NCBI GenBank assembly: GCA_017408185.1
Contig: JAFQVE010000536.1
Span: 1-10,933, forward strand
DNA: 10,933 nt
Direction of reading: 5' to 3'
Origin: Oscillospiraceae bacterium
Lineage (GTDB): Bacteria > Bacillota_A > Clostridia > Oscillospirales > JAAYXM01
Positions 1-6,720 of the stretch are shown piece after piece; position 1 is the first letter of the stretch; every line of letters starts with the position of its first letter. The position numbers and the translations under genes are program-made. The notes under the pieces were generated by a model, which searched no databases, had not been told where the DNA came from, and worked only from the letters and a program-made list of their open reading frames with translations.

Positions 1-654
1 AGTCAGGACCATACAGCAAGTCTTGCATATTTCGTTGCAAAGAAATGGCAGGCGGCAATTGATGCAGGCAAGGATTTGCCTGACCTGTATATTGTCCAGA
101 TTTCAATCGGAAGTCAGGGAATAATCAACGGAATGTGGAACCGCGATAAAGAACCTGTTATAAATCCCGGCATACTCGGTGAGGCAGATATGTCGCTTCT
201 CCCGCTCGCACTGCATATAAATAAGCTTGTTATGAAAAACTTAACCGATGCGGGTGAAAATCCAGAGGTGATTGGATGGCATTGGCTTGGCTGTGAGCAG
301 GAAGTATGGCATGAAGCATATCTCCGCGATGATTTCAAGGAGAGATATGATTATCACTTCGATGTTATGCGTAAGTCTATGGGCGGAGATGTTCCGACAT
401 ATCTTTATAAGATAGTAGTTCGTGGAGGCCTTGAACGCTTTAATCTTCCGCTTGAAAGCGAGGGAATTATAAACGAAGAGATTGTCCGTCAGGCGAAAAG
501 GATTGGCGCAAAGCTCACAGATGTACGTGAATCTCCGTATTGGGATGTAAATGACAACGTTTGCTATGGCGTTCTTGCAAGTGACCGTGCACACTATGTG
601 CCGAAGGTGCAGGAATGGTTTGCTGATAAATTTATGGGTGAGATTTTAAAATGA
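1..654 (+). CDS. Sialate O-acetylesterase-like (SASA/SGNH) protein, C-terminal part
   Basis: The frame is open from the first base of the window, so this is the last 217 codons of a gene whose start lies upstream. The fragment fits the SASA family (carbohydrate esterases that remove O-acetyl groups from sialic acids or other sugars). It has a VQISIGSQGI segment near residues 31-40, where the family has its oxyanion-type glycine block. It also has WHWLGCEQEV near residues 93-102, matching the family's W-x-Q-G-E-x-D block in altered form, and a D-R-A-H at residues 195-198 that fits the catalytic Asp-x-x-His. The nucleophile motif (GQSN-like) would be upstream and cannot be checked. No membrane segment is visible in this part. 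It overlaps the next gene, another SGNH-type hydrolase, by ATGA, so the two are probably translated together. The true substrate is unknown, and a plant-type acetylxylan esterase-like role is an alternative. Confidence 0.6.
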   Translation, partial: SQDHTASLAYFVAKKWQAAIDAGKDLPDLYIVQISIGSQGIINGMWNRDKEPVINPGILGEADMSLLPLALHINKLVMKNLTDAGENPEVIGWHWLGCEQEVWHEAYLRDDFKERYDYHFDVMRKSMGGDVPTYLYKIVVRGGLERFNLPLESEGIINEEIVRQAKRIGAKLTDVRESPYWDVNDNVCYGVLASDRAHYVPKVQEWFADKFMGEILK

Positions 655-1367
655 AAATAGTTGAAAAAATAGCGGCAAAGGCGCAGAATGCTGATAATCC
701 GCGTCCGACAATAGCTTTTTTGGGTGATAGCATTACAGAGGGGTGTTTTGAGCTTATTCCGAGAAACAGCGGTGGATTTGATAATGTCTTTGACCATGAG
801 AATGTTTACCACAAAAAAGTTTCGGATATCCTTGGCACTCTTTTCCCGACAGTGCCACTTAATATTATAAATGCAGGCATTGCGGGAACAAAAGCACCTT
901 ACGGGCTTTCACGCATTGAGCGTGATGTGTTGTCAAAAAATCCCGATCTCACGGTTGTTTGTTTTGGTCTTAATGACTGTGAAAAAGAAGATGATGGGAT
1001 AGACGAATACATTGAGAGTTTGCGCGGCATCTTCCACCGCCTGAAAGAAGCGGGGAGCGAAATAATTTTCATGACGCCTTGTATGATGGCTGAAAACGTG
1101 AGCGCAACTATTCATCCGAGTTTCGTCGAACTTGCGGAAAAGTTGTCTGATAGACAGAGGCGCGGGGTGCTTGACCGTTATATGGATGCGGCAAGAACGC
1201 TTTGTAAGGAAGAAGGAGTTCCTGTCTGTGATGTTTATGCAAAATGGAAGAGGCTGGCGGAGCTTGGAGTTAATATAACCGAGCTTTTGTCAAATAAATT
1301 AAACCATCCGACGCGGGAAATGCATAACCTTTTTGCAATCTCGCTTGTTGAAACAATGATGAGTTAA
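651..1367 (+). CDS. SGNH/GDSL-type hydrolase (putative esterase)
   Basis: This is a complete 238-residue protein with the Lipase_GDSL_2 layout. Block I is FLGDSITEG (residues 23-31) with the nucleophile Ser27. The block II glycine lies in NAGIAG (74-79). Block III is FGLNDC (105-110) with Asn108. Block V is NHPTREMH, with His219 as the likely general base. The usual Asp three residues before that His is Lys216 here, so the protein may use a Ser-His dyad, as some NHP-type members appear to. No signal peptide is seen, which suggests a cytoplasmic enzyme. The ATG at 651 overlaps the upstream stop (ATGA), and GGGTGAG at 636-642 serves as ribosome site with 8 nt spacing. Pairing with an O-acetylesterase-like gene suggests joint deacetylation of a glycan, but the substrate cannot be read from the sequence. 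Confidence 0.8.
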   Translation: MKIVEKIAAKAQNADNPRPTIAFLGDSITEGCFELIPRNSGGFDNVFDHENVYHKKVSDILGTLFPTVPLNIINAGIAGTKAPYGLSRIERDVLSKNPDLTVVCFGLNDCEKEDDGIDEYIESLRGIFHRLKEAGSEIIFMTPCMMAENVSATIHPSFVELAEKLSDRQRRGVLDRYMDAARTLCKEEGVPVCDVYAKWKRLAELGVNITELLSNKLNHPTREMHNLFAISLVETMMS

Positions 1368-1418
1368 GGAACAAAAAGGAAATAAAAAATACTTTTTGTG
1401 AGAAAAAGAAAAAAATAC

Positions 1419-1447
1419 TTGATTTTTCCTTAGATATATGATATGAT
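1419..1447 (+). promoter_or_regulatory. Sigma-A-type promoter of the rplS operon
   Basis: TTGATT at 1419-1424 is followed by exactly 17 nt and TATGAT at 1442-1447 (4/6 and 5/6 matches to the vegetative consensus). A-tracts directly upstream (about 1404-1415) resemble an UP element. Transcription would start near 1454. The promoter lies in the 161-nt gap between the SGNH hydrolase and rplS, so rplS and the genes after it do not depend on the esterase genes. Confidence 0.75.
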
Positions 1448-1454
1448 ATCATAG

Positions 1455-1528
1455 TTATAAAACGGGCGGTCCTCTGTCTGCGTCTTTTTTGAGGCAAGAA
1501 CGTCTATGAAGAAAGGAGGAGTGCATCA
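1455..1528 (+). promoter_or_regulatory. 5' leader of rplS, candidate L19 autoregulatory element
   Basis: The inferred untranslated leader is about 74 nt long and carries short complementary segments. UCCUCU at 1470-1475 can pair with the Shine-Dalgarno core GGAGGA at 1515-1520 (one G-U pair). The same CCUC (1471-1474) can instead pair with GAGG at 1491-1494, which would free the ribosome site. Leaders that let L19 repress its own mRNA are known in Firmicutes (the Rfam L19 leader family). I cannot confirm membership by eye, and the stems are short. AAGGAGG at 1513-1519 sits 9 nt before the rplS start. Confidence 0.4.
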
Positions 1529-1870
1529 ATGGATCTTATCAAGAATTTGACTGACAGTCAGATTAAAAAGGATTTACCTGAGATAAACATTGGTGACACT
1601 GTTCGTGTCCATGTCCTTATCAAGGAAGGTAACCGTGAGCGTGTTCAGGTTTTCGAAGGCACAATAATTGCCAAGAAGCATGGCGGCATTCAGGAAACGG
1701 TTACAGTACGTCGCTTGTCCTACGGCGTTGGCGTTGAAAAGGTTTTCCCGATTCACGCACCGCATGTTGTCAAGTTTGAGCTTGTCCGCAAGGGTAAAGT
1801 CAGACGTGCTAAGCTTTACTATCTGCGCGGCAGAGTCGGTAAGGCTGCAAAGGTCAAAGAAGATATCTAA
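1529..1870 (+). CDS. rplS: 50S ribosomal protein L19
   Basis: This is a 113-residue protein, full length for bL19 (usually about 115). L19 sits at the 30S-50S interface and contributes to intersubunit bridges. Recognisable segments are the N-terminal helix [19 protein letters not shown], then [32 protein letters not shown] (near residues 58-77) and the basic C-terminal [18 protein letters not shown]. The start at 1529 has a near-perfect AAGGAGG 9 nt upstream. In many Bacillota rplS follows trmD. Here it follows two esterase genes and has its own promoter, so the usual rimM-trmD block is not adjacent. A GC-rich hairpin follows the stop codon. Confidence 0.98.
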   Translation: MDLIKNLTDSQIKKDLPEINIGDTVRVHVLIKEGNRERVQVFEGTIIAKKHGGIQETVTVRRLSYGVGVEKVFPIHAPHVVKFELVRKGKVRRAKLYYLRGRVGKAAKVKEDI

Positions 1871-1872
1871 AA

Positions 1873-1908
1873 GGAGAAGGGGAGGGCTTTTTGGTCTTCC
1901 CCCTTTTC
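1873..1908 (+). terminator. Hairpin after rplS: partial terminator or attenuator
   Basis: Bases 1879-1887 (GGGGAGGGC) pair with 1894-1902 (GTCTTCCCC) around a 6-nt T-rich loop, giving nine pairs including two G-U. After an A-C mismatch the stem continues weakly (1873-1877 with 1904-1908). The inner stem is followed by C and TTTT (1904-1907), so it looks like an intrinsic terminator with a short U-tract. The next gene starts 24 nt later and no promoter is visible between, so incomplete termination that lowers expression downstream of rplS is the most likely role. This is inference from structure only. Confidence 0.5.
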
Positions 1909-1917
1909 ACACTTCTC

Positions 1918-1926
1918 AAGGAGGAG
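1918..1926 (+). promoter_or_regulatory. Ribosome binding site deciding the lepB start
   Basis: AAGGAGGAG lies just upstream of the ATG at 1932, with GGAGG ending 7 nt before it. The reading frame stays open upstream as far as 1668, but those codons run inside rplS in another frame and have no comparable ribosome site. The start is therefore placed at 1932. Confidence 0.85.
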
Positions 1927-1931
1927 CTTTT

Positions 1932-2510
1932 ATGTCTGAAAATTTGAATATAAACGAGGTTCCGGAGGAAAAAAACTCCGTTGCCGATATGAAAAACGAA
2001 ATTTTTGATTGGGTTCAGAATATTGTATTTATTCTCAGCGCAATTGTTCTTATATTTATATTTTTGTTTCGTATTGTAGGCGTTGACGGTGAGTCTATGA
2101 TGCCGACGCTTCACCATAAGGATTGGCTTGTTATTTCTGATCTGTTTTACGAACCTGAGCGGGGCGATATTGTTGTTTTGTCCAAGAATTCTTTTATGGA
2201 CGGGAAGATGATAGTGAAGCGCGTTATAGCAACAGAAAATCAGACAGTCGATATTGACTTCAAAAAAGGAATTGTATATGTTGACGGTAAGGAACTTTCG
2301 GAGCCGTACATCGCAGAGCCAACTCATCGTAACATCAGTATGAGCTTCCCGGCAACAGTGCCGGAAAACTGTGTGTTTGTTATGGGGGATAACCGTAATC
2401 ACAGTGCTGATAGCCGTGATGCAAGTCTTGGTATGGTACATGAGTCGTGCATTCTCGGAAGGCTTCTTCTGAGATTGTTGCCTGTGTCGGCATTTGGAAC
2501 GGTGAATTAG
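1932..2510 (+). CDS. lepB: Signal peptidase I
   Basis: This 192-residue enzyme cleaves signal peptides from Sec- and Tat-exported preproteins at the outer face of the membrane. It has a short acidic cytoplasmic N-terminus, one membrane span at about residues 28-46 (VQNIVFILSAIVLIFIFLF), and the S26 peptidase core outside. The catalytic Ser55 is in GESMMPTL (53-60) and the general base Lys96 in VKRVIA (95-100). The conserved late box FVMGDNRNHSADSR is at 149-162. A single N-terminal span and this compact size are typical of the Gram-positive SipS type. The start at 1932 is preferred over upstream in-frame codons because of its ribosome site. lepB next to rplS and rbgA is a common arrangement in Clostridia. 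Confidence 0.96.
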   Translation: MSENLNINEVPEEKNSVADMKNEIFDWVQNIVFILSAIVLIFIFLFRIVGVDGESMMPTLHHKDWLVISDLFYEPERGDIVVLSKNSFMDGKMIVKRVIATENQTVDIDFKKGIVYVDGKELSEPYIAEPTHRNISMSFPATVPENCVFVMGDNRNHSADSRDASLGMVHESCILGRLLLRLLPVSAFGTVN

Positions 2511-2527
2511 AAAAGGGGACGCGATAA

Positions 2528-3430
2528 ATGGATATTCAATGGTATCCGGGACATATGACGAAAACGCGCCGGATGATATCGGATAATCTCAAAATGGTAG
2601 ATGCCGTATGTGAGATTTTGGATGCGCGTATTCCGGTTTCGAGCAGAAACTATGATATTGCAGAGCTGTCAAAGGATAAGCCGAGGCTCATTGTTTTAAA
2701 CCGTGTTGATTTAGCAGACGATGCAAAGACAAAAGAATGGGCGGCGTATTACCGCTCAAAGGGATATTCCGTTCTGGAAACCAATTCGAAAAACGGCGGA
2801 GGCGTTTCTGCGTTTCCTTCGGCAATAAAACAGCTTCTTGCAAAAAAACTTGAAAGCTATCGTGAAAAAGGACAGGTCGGAAGAAGTGTCCGTATCATGA
2901 TATGCGGAGTTCCGAATGTCGGTAAATCGTCGTGTATTAACCGCGTTTCAGGACGCAATATTGCAAAGGCTGAGGATCGCCCGGGTGTCACTCGTGATAA
3001 GCAGTGGATTCGTGTCGGTAACGGTATTGAGCTGCTTGATACGCCGGGTATGCTTTGGCCGAAGTTTGACGATAAAAGAACCGCACTTAACCTTGCTTTT
3101 ACAGGAGCTATTAAAGATGATATTCTTGATATAGAAACTCTTGCTTCGCTTTTTATGGAAGTTTTGTCTGAGCGTTATGCTGGAAACCTTAATGCAAGAT
3201 ATAAAATAACCTGCAACACAGAAGAACCGGGATATGATATACTTGAAAGAGCCGGAAAGTCACGCGGTTTTTTGATTTCCGGAGGAGAGGTTAATACGGA
3301 ACGCATGGCAAAGACTCTTCTTGACGAATTCCGGGCAGGAGCTCTCGGCAAAATCACGCTTGAAAGCGTTGATGAAGCAGATCGCGCACCTCTTGAAAAA
3401 ATAGAGCTTCGCGGAATGCTGTCAGAATAA
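2528..3430 (+). CDS. rbgA: Ribosome biogenesis GTPase A (YlqF/RbgA)
   Basis: This is a 300-residue circularly permuted GTPase needed for late 50S subunit assembly. The family N-terminus WYPGHMTK (5-12) is present. The G motifs come in permuted order: G4 as LNRVD (57-61), a G5-like TNSKNGGG, then G1 (P-loop) GVPNVGKS at 127-134, G2 around RPGVTRDKQW, and G3 DTPG at 171-174. The region after about residue 200 is the helical RNA-binding C-terminal domain. G4 has Arg where the canonical NKxD has Lys. AAGGGG at 2513-2518 is the ribosome site for the ATG at 2528. It is 17 nt behind lepB and 12 nt ahead of rnhB, so it is operonic. The neighbouring rplS fits its role in 50S maturation. Confidence 0.96.
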   Translation: MDIQWYPGHMTKTRRMISDNLKMVDAVCEILDARIPVSSRNYDIAELSKDKPRLIVLNRVDLADDAKTKEWAAYYRSKGYSVLETNSKNGGGVSAFPSAIKQLLAKKLESYREKGQVGRSVRIMICGVPNVGKSSCINRVSGRNIAKAEDRPGVTRDKQWIRVGNGIELLDTPGMLWPKFDDKRTALNLAFTGAIKDDILDIETLASLFMEVLSERYAGNLNARYKITCNTEEPGYDILERAGKSRGFLISGGEVNTERMAKTLLDEFRAGALGKITLESVDEADRAPLEKIELRGMLSE

Positions 3431-3442
3431 CGGAGGTCGCTT

Positions 3443-4063
3443 ATGGAACGTGATATGTGGTTGTATGAGCGTGAGTATCTGGAAAAAGGCTGTAAGCTCG
3501 TTTGCGGAGTTGATGAAGCGGGGAGAGGTCCTCTTGCCGGTCCGGTTTTTGCTGCTGCAGTTATTTTGCCGCAGGAGCTTCAGATTGACGGACTTGATGA
3601 TTCCAAAAAGCTCAGCGAGAAAAAAAGGGGAGCGCTCTTTGATATAATCTGTGAGAAAGCGATTGCGTTTGGCATTGCATCGTCGGATGAAAAGGAAATA
3701 GATGATATAAATATTTTAAATGCTTCTCTTCTTGCAATGAAGCGCGCGGTTTCAAAGCTTTCTGTTTCGCCTGATGTTATTCTTGTGGATGGAAATAAAA
3801 CTTTTGAAACGGATATACATATAAAAAGTCTTGTAAAGGGGGACAGCCTGTCGGCTAATATTGCCGCGGCATCAATCCTTGCAAAAGTCAGCAGAGACAG
3901 GTTTATGCTTAAGCTTGCGGAGTGTTATCCTGAATATAGATTTGAAAAACATAAGGGATATCCGACGAAATTGCATTATGAAATGGTAGAGGCTTACGGT
4001 ATTTCGGATGTCCACAGAAAAACCTTCTTCAAAAAATATAAAGGTGGGATTCTTCTTCGATGA
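3443..4063 (+). CDS. rnhB: Ribonuclease HII
   Basis: This 206-residue enzyme cleaves the RNA strand of RNA/DNA hybrids and starts removal of single ribonucleotides misincorporated into DNA. The type 2 RNase H core is intact. GVDEAGRGPLAGP begins at residue 22 and carries Asp24 and Glu25. DSKKLSEKKR follows, then Asp116 in VDGNK, Asp134 in KGDSLSANIAAASILAKVSRD, and a C-terminal HKGYPTKLH substrate-binding segment. GGAGG at 3432-3436 lies 6 nt before the ATG at 3443. The stop codon overlaps the yraN start as ATGA, so the two are probably translationally coupled. Confidence 0.97.
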   Translation: MERDMWLYEREYLEKGCKLVCGVDEAGRGPLAGPVFAAAVILPQELQIDGLDDSKKLSEKKRGALFDIICEKAIAFGIASSDEKEIDDINILNASLLAMKRAVSKLSVSPDVILVDGNKTFETDIHIKSLVKGDSLSANIAAASILAKVSRDRFMLKLAECYPEYRFEKHKGYPTKLHYEMVEAYGISDVHRKTFFKKYKGGILLR

Positions 4064-4431
4064 ACACGTTGCTTCTCGGCAAATGGGGCGAGGCGAAGGC
4101 GGCAGAGTACCTCAGAAAAAAGAAGTATAAGCTTATCGGCGTAAATTACAGAACCCGGTTCGGTGAAATTGATCTCATTGCCGAGAATAAAAACACAGTC
4201 GTTTTCGTAGAGGTAAAGCTTCGTAAAAACGATGCGTTTGGAAAAGCAGAGCAATTTGTAACACGGGAAAAACAAAGAAAAATAAATCTTACGGCGCGCG
4301 TGTGGCTTGCAAAAAACAGGACCGAAAAAATCGTTCGCTTTGATATAATCGAAGTATATGCACCGGATGGAATATCCGATAATTACACTATAAATCATAT
4401 AGAAAACGCATTTTACGGAAGTGCGTTTTAA
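4060..4431 (+). CDS. yraN: YraN family protein (UPF0102), RecB-like nuclease fold
   Basis: This is a 123-residue protein, normal length for UPF0102. The family resembles Holliday-junction resolvases and RecB-type nucleases, but its role is not established. The N-terminal GKWGEAKAAEYLRKK (7-21) matches the family, as do the metal-site residues Glu36, Asp38 and Glu51-Val-Lys53 in RFGEIDLIAENKNTVVFVEV and the following lysine. An AFGKAEQFVTREKQRKI segment follows and is also typical. The start overlaps the rnhB stop (ATGA). Only a weak ribosome site is visible (AAGGTGGG near 4041-4048, 11 nt away), which supports coupled translation with rnhB. Adjacency to rnhB hints at a DNA maintenance role, which is inference. 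Confidence 0.92.
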   Translation: MNTLLLGKWGEAKAAEYLRKKKYKLIGVNYRTRFGEIDLIAENKNTVVFVEVKLRKNDAFGKAEQFVTREKQRKINLTARVWLAKNRTEKIVRFDIIEVYAPDGISDNYTINHIENAFYGSAF

Positions 4432-4448
4432 TCCACGGAGGAAAGTCT

Positions 4449-5945
4449 ATGAATTATTTCAGTACGCGAGACACAACACTTTCTGTTTCATCAGCTGAGG
4501 CTATTGTAAGAGGGCTCAGTAAAGATGGAGGCCTTTTTTGTCCGGAAAGCATTCCAAAGCTTACGGATGACGAAAAGAAATATCTGCTCGATGCATCTTA
4601 CCGTGAGCGTGCAGCGTTCGTTCTCGGAAAATTTCTTACAGATTTTTCGGAAGCAGAGCTTTGTGATTTTTCAGAGAAAGCCTACGGTAACGGCAAGTTT
4701 GATTCTGATGCAACTGCACCTGTTCATATGCTTGAACCGAACCTTGGTGTTTTAGAGCTTTGGCACGGTCCTACCTGTGCGTTTAAGGATATGGCTCTTC
4801 AGATGTTGCCGCATCTTCTTTCCGCTGCATTGAAAAAGACCGGAGAAAAAAGATGTGCAAGCATTCTTGTTGCAACTTCAGGTGATACCGGCAAGGCTGC
4901 TCTTGAAGGGTTTGCAGATGTTGAGGGGACGAAAATTGCTGTATTTTACCCTAAGGACGGCGTAAGCAAAATTCAGGAGCGTCAGATGACGACTCAGTCC
5001 GGTGAAAACGTTTATGTTTCATCGGTTGTCGGAAACTTTGACGATGTTCAGTCTGCTATGAAGGAAATATTTTCCGATGAAGAAATTCGCGGAAAGGCTT
5101 CTGATAACGGTTGCATTTTCTCATCGGCAAATTCAATAAACTGGGGCAGAGCCGTTCCTCAGATTGCATACTATGTTTCCGGATACTTTGATTTGCTCAA
5201 AAGCGGCTCAATAAGCGAGAATGATGAGATTAACGTATGTGTTCCTACCGGAAATTTCGGCAATATTCTTGCGGCGTTCTACGCACGCGAAATGGGAATC
5301 CCGATAAAGAAATTCATTTGTGCTTCGAATTCCAATAACGTACTTACCGACTTTTTTAACACCGGTAAATATGACAAGTGCAGAGAGTTTCATGTAACAA
5401 CTTCGCCGGCAATGGATATTCTTATATCAAGCAATCTTGAACGTCTTATCTTTAATCTGTCCGGAAATGACGATAAAACTGTTAAAAAGTATATGTCCAA
5501 GCTTAAAAGCGATGGCGCGTACACTGTGAGTGCTGAAGTATTTGCCAAAATTTCGGAGTTGTTCTACGGCGGTTGCTGCAATGATGATGAAACGCTCAAA
5601 ACCATTTCAAATGTTTTCAGTGAGCATAATTACCTTATTGACACGCATACTGCGGTCGGGGTGAATGTATACAGAAAGTATGTAAAAGAAACAGGAGATG
5701 AAGCTGTAACGCTTCTTGCGTCTACCGCAAGTCCATTTAAGTTTGCAGACAGTGTTTTGTCTGCGCTCGGGATAGATATCACATCCGGCGGAGAAGAACT
5801 GCTTCGGATTCTCTCGAAAACGACCGGACAGAAAATTCCGGCACCTCTTGCTTCTATATTTGAAAAAGAGGAGCGCTTTGTAAACACAACAACCCGAGAA
5901 GAGCTTCCCGATGTTGTTCTCAAATTTACGGAGGGAACTCTTTAA
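4449..5945 (+). CDS. thrC: Threonine synthase
   Basis: This 498-residue, pyridoxal-phosphate-dependent enzyme converts O-phospho-L-homoserine to L-threonine, the last step of threonine synthesis. It starts with the Thr_synth_N-type segment NYFSTRDTTLSVSSAEAI and DGGLFCPE. The PLP domain follows, with GPTCAFKDMA holding the probable Schiff-base Lys113 and ATSGDTGKAAL (142-152) for phosphate binding. Later blocks are SSANSINWGR and VPTGNFGN. Its length fits the long form found in E. coli relatives and fungi. GGAGG at 4437-4441 is 7 nt from the ATG at 4449. It sits 17 nt behind yraN with no room for a T-box or other amino-acid leader, so any threonine control must act elsewhere. No other threonine-pathway gene is in the window. 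Confidence 0.96.
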   Translation: MNYFSTRDTTLSVSSAEAIVRGLSKDGGLFCPESIPKLTDDEKKYLLDASYRERAAFVLGKFLTDFSEAELCDFSEKAYGNGKFDSDATAPVHMLEPNLGVLELWHGPTCAFKDMALQMLPHLLSAALKKTGEKRCASILVATSGDTGKAALEGFADVEGTKIAVFYPKDGVSKIQERQMTTQSGENVYVSSVVGNFDDVQSAMKEIFSDEEIRGKASDNGCIFSSANSINWGRAVPQIAYYVSGYFDLLKSGSISENDEINVCVPTGNFGNILAAFYAREMGIPIKKFICASNSNNVLTDFFNTGKYDKCREFHVTTSPAMDILISSNLERLIFNLSGNDDKTVKKYMSKLKSDGAYTVSAEVFAKISELFYGGCCNDDETLKTISNVFSEHNYLIDTHTAVGVNVYRKYVKETGDEAVTLLASTASPFKFADSVLSALGIDITSGGEELLRILSKTTGQKIPAPLASIFEKEERFVNTTTREELPDVVLKFTEGTL

Positions 5946-6634
5946 TGGCGATATATGCAATTGCTGATTTGCATTTGTCAAAATCCGTAAACAAGCCGAT
6001 GGATGTTTTCGGCCCATTATGGCATGATTATGAAAAGCGAATAATCAAGGGATTTGAAAAACTTACAGAAGACGACATAACCGTCATTCCGGGCGATATC
6101 TCGTGGGCTATGTCTCTGTCTGAGTCGCTTCTTGATTTTAAGATGATTGATTCTTTTCCGGGTAAAAAAATTATCTCAAAAGGTAATCATGATTACTGGT
6201 GGGAAACAGCAACCAAAACAAAGCGCTTTTTTTCGGAAAACGGTATTACCTCAATTGACATTCTTCATAATAACGCTTTCAAAATCAATGACGTGGCAAT
6301 TTGCGGTACGCGTGGTTGGTTTTATGAAGAGGAAAACGGAGGGAGCAGGAAAATATACGACAGGGAGATAGGGCGTCTCCGGAGGTCTCTCGAAGAAGGA
6401 CAAAAATTTGGGGCAAGAGAACTTTTATGTTTTCTGCATTATCCCCCTGTTTGCGCGGGATATGAGTGTGAGGAAATCACCGATATGCTTAATGAGTTTG
6501 GCGTGAGCCGGTGTTTTTACGGTCATCTGCACAGCTACGGTCATAAAAGTGCATTTTCCGGAATGCATAAAGGTGTGGAATATACCCTCATATCTGCAGA
6601 TTACCTCTCTTTTGAACCTCTTTTTATAGGTTAA
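5945..6634 (+). CDS. Calcineurin-like metallophosphoesterase (COG1768-like)
   Basis: This 229-residue phosphohydrolase has the full dinuclear metal site. D8-L-H10 is in IADLHL, Gly50-Asp51 in PGDISW, and GNHD at 80-83 is followed by YWW. His165 is in FLHYPP and GHLH is at 193-196. The DLHL, GDISW and GNHDYWW wording matches the small family related to chlamydial CT488 (COG1768), whose substrate is not known to me. There is no signal peptide or membrane span, so it is cytoplasmic. The ATG overlaps the thrC stop by one base (TAATG), and GGAGG at 5930-5934 is 10 nt away, so it is co-transcribed and probably coupled to thrC. It appears to be the last gene of the rplS operon, although no clear terminator follows it. 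Confidence 0.9.
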   Translation: MAIYAIADLHLSKSVNKPMDVFGPLWHDYEKRIIKGFEKLTEDDITVIPGDISWAMSLSESLLDFKMIDSFPGKKIISKGNHDYWWETATKTKRFFSENGITSIDILHNNAFKINDVAICGTRGWFYEEENGGSRKIYDREIGRLRRSLEEGQKFGARELLCFLHYPPVCAGYECEEITDMLNEFGVSRCFYGHLHSYGHKSAFSGMHKGVEYTLISADYLSFEPLFIG

Positions 6635-6720
6635 AAGCAACAAAAAAATCAAAATAACGAATAAAAAACTGGCACAAAATCACAAAATAAAGAAATTTTT
6701 CTAAAAAATAAAAAAATATG
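6635..6720 (+). promoter_or_regulatory. A-tract-rich spacer upstream of tig, probable curved DNA or UP element
   Basis: This very A-rich stretch holds runs of 3-7 adenines. With the two runs inside the promoter region, ten tracts are centred near 6645, 6652, 6665, 6677, 6685, 6694, 6705, 6713, 6726 and 6735. The mean spacing is close to ten bases, although individual steps vary from about 7 to 13. Tracts at 6703-6716 lie directly upstream of the -35 region, where UP elements act. I see no convincing intrinsic terminator for the preceding gene in this gap; the short palindrome AGAAATTTTTCT is too AT-rich to count. Confidence 0.45.

Noticed and set aside
1371..1399. Inverted repeat ACAAAAAG (1371-1378) and CTTTTTGT (1392-1399) after the SGNH hydrolase, as a possible terminator.
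   Set aside because: The stem is almost all A-T, the loop is 13 nt, and no T-run follows. It is likely a by-product of A-rich sequence.
1506..1550. Short upstream frame starting at an ATG at 1506 and overlapping the rplS start (14 codons).
   Set aside because: The only possible ribosome site is GAGG 11 nt upstream, the peptide shows no known feature, and the strong AGGAGG serves the ATG at 1529. Chance is the simpler explanation.
1668..1931. Upstream extension of the lepB frame by 88 codons.
   Set aside because: It runs inside rplS in another frame, lacks a ribosome site, and does not resemble signal peptidase. The start at 1932 fits the family.
4432..4448. Threonine-responsive leader or T-box before thrC.
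   Set aside because: The gap to yraN is 17 nt and holds only the ribosome site.
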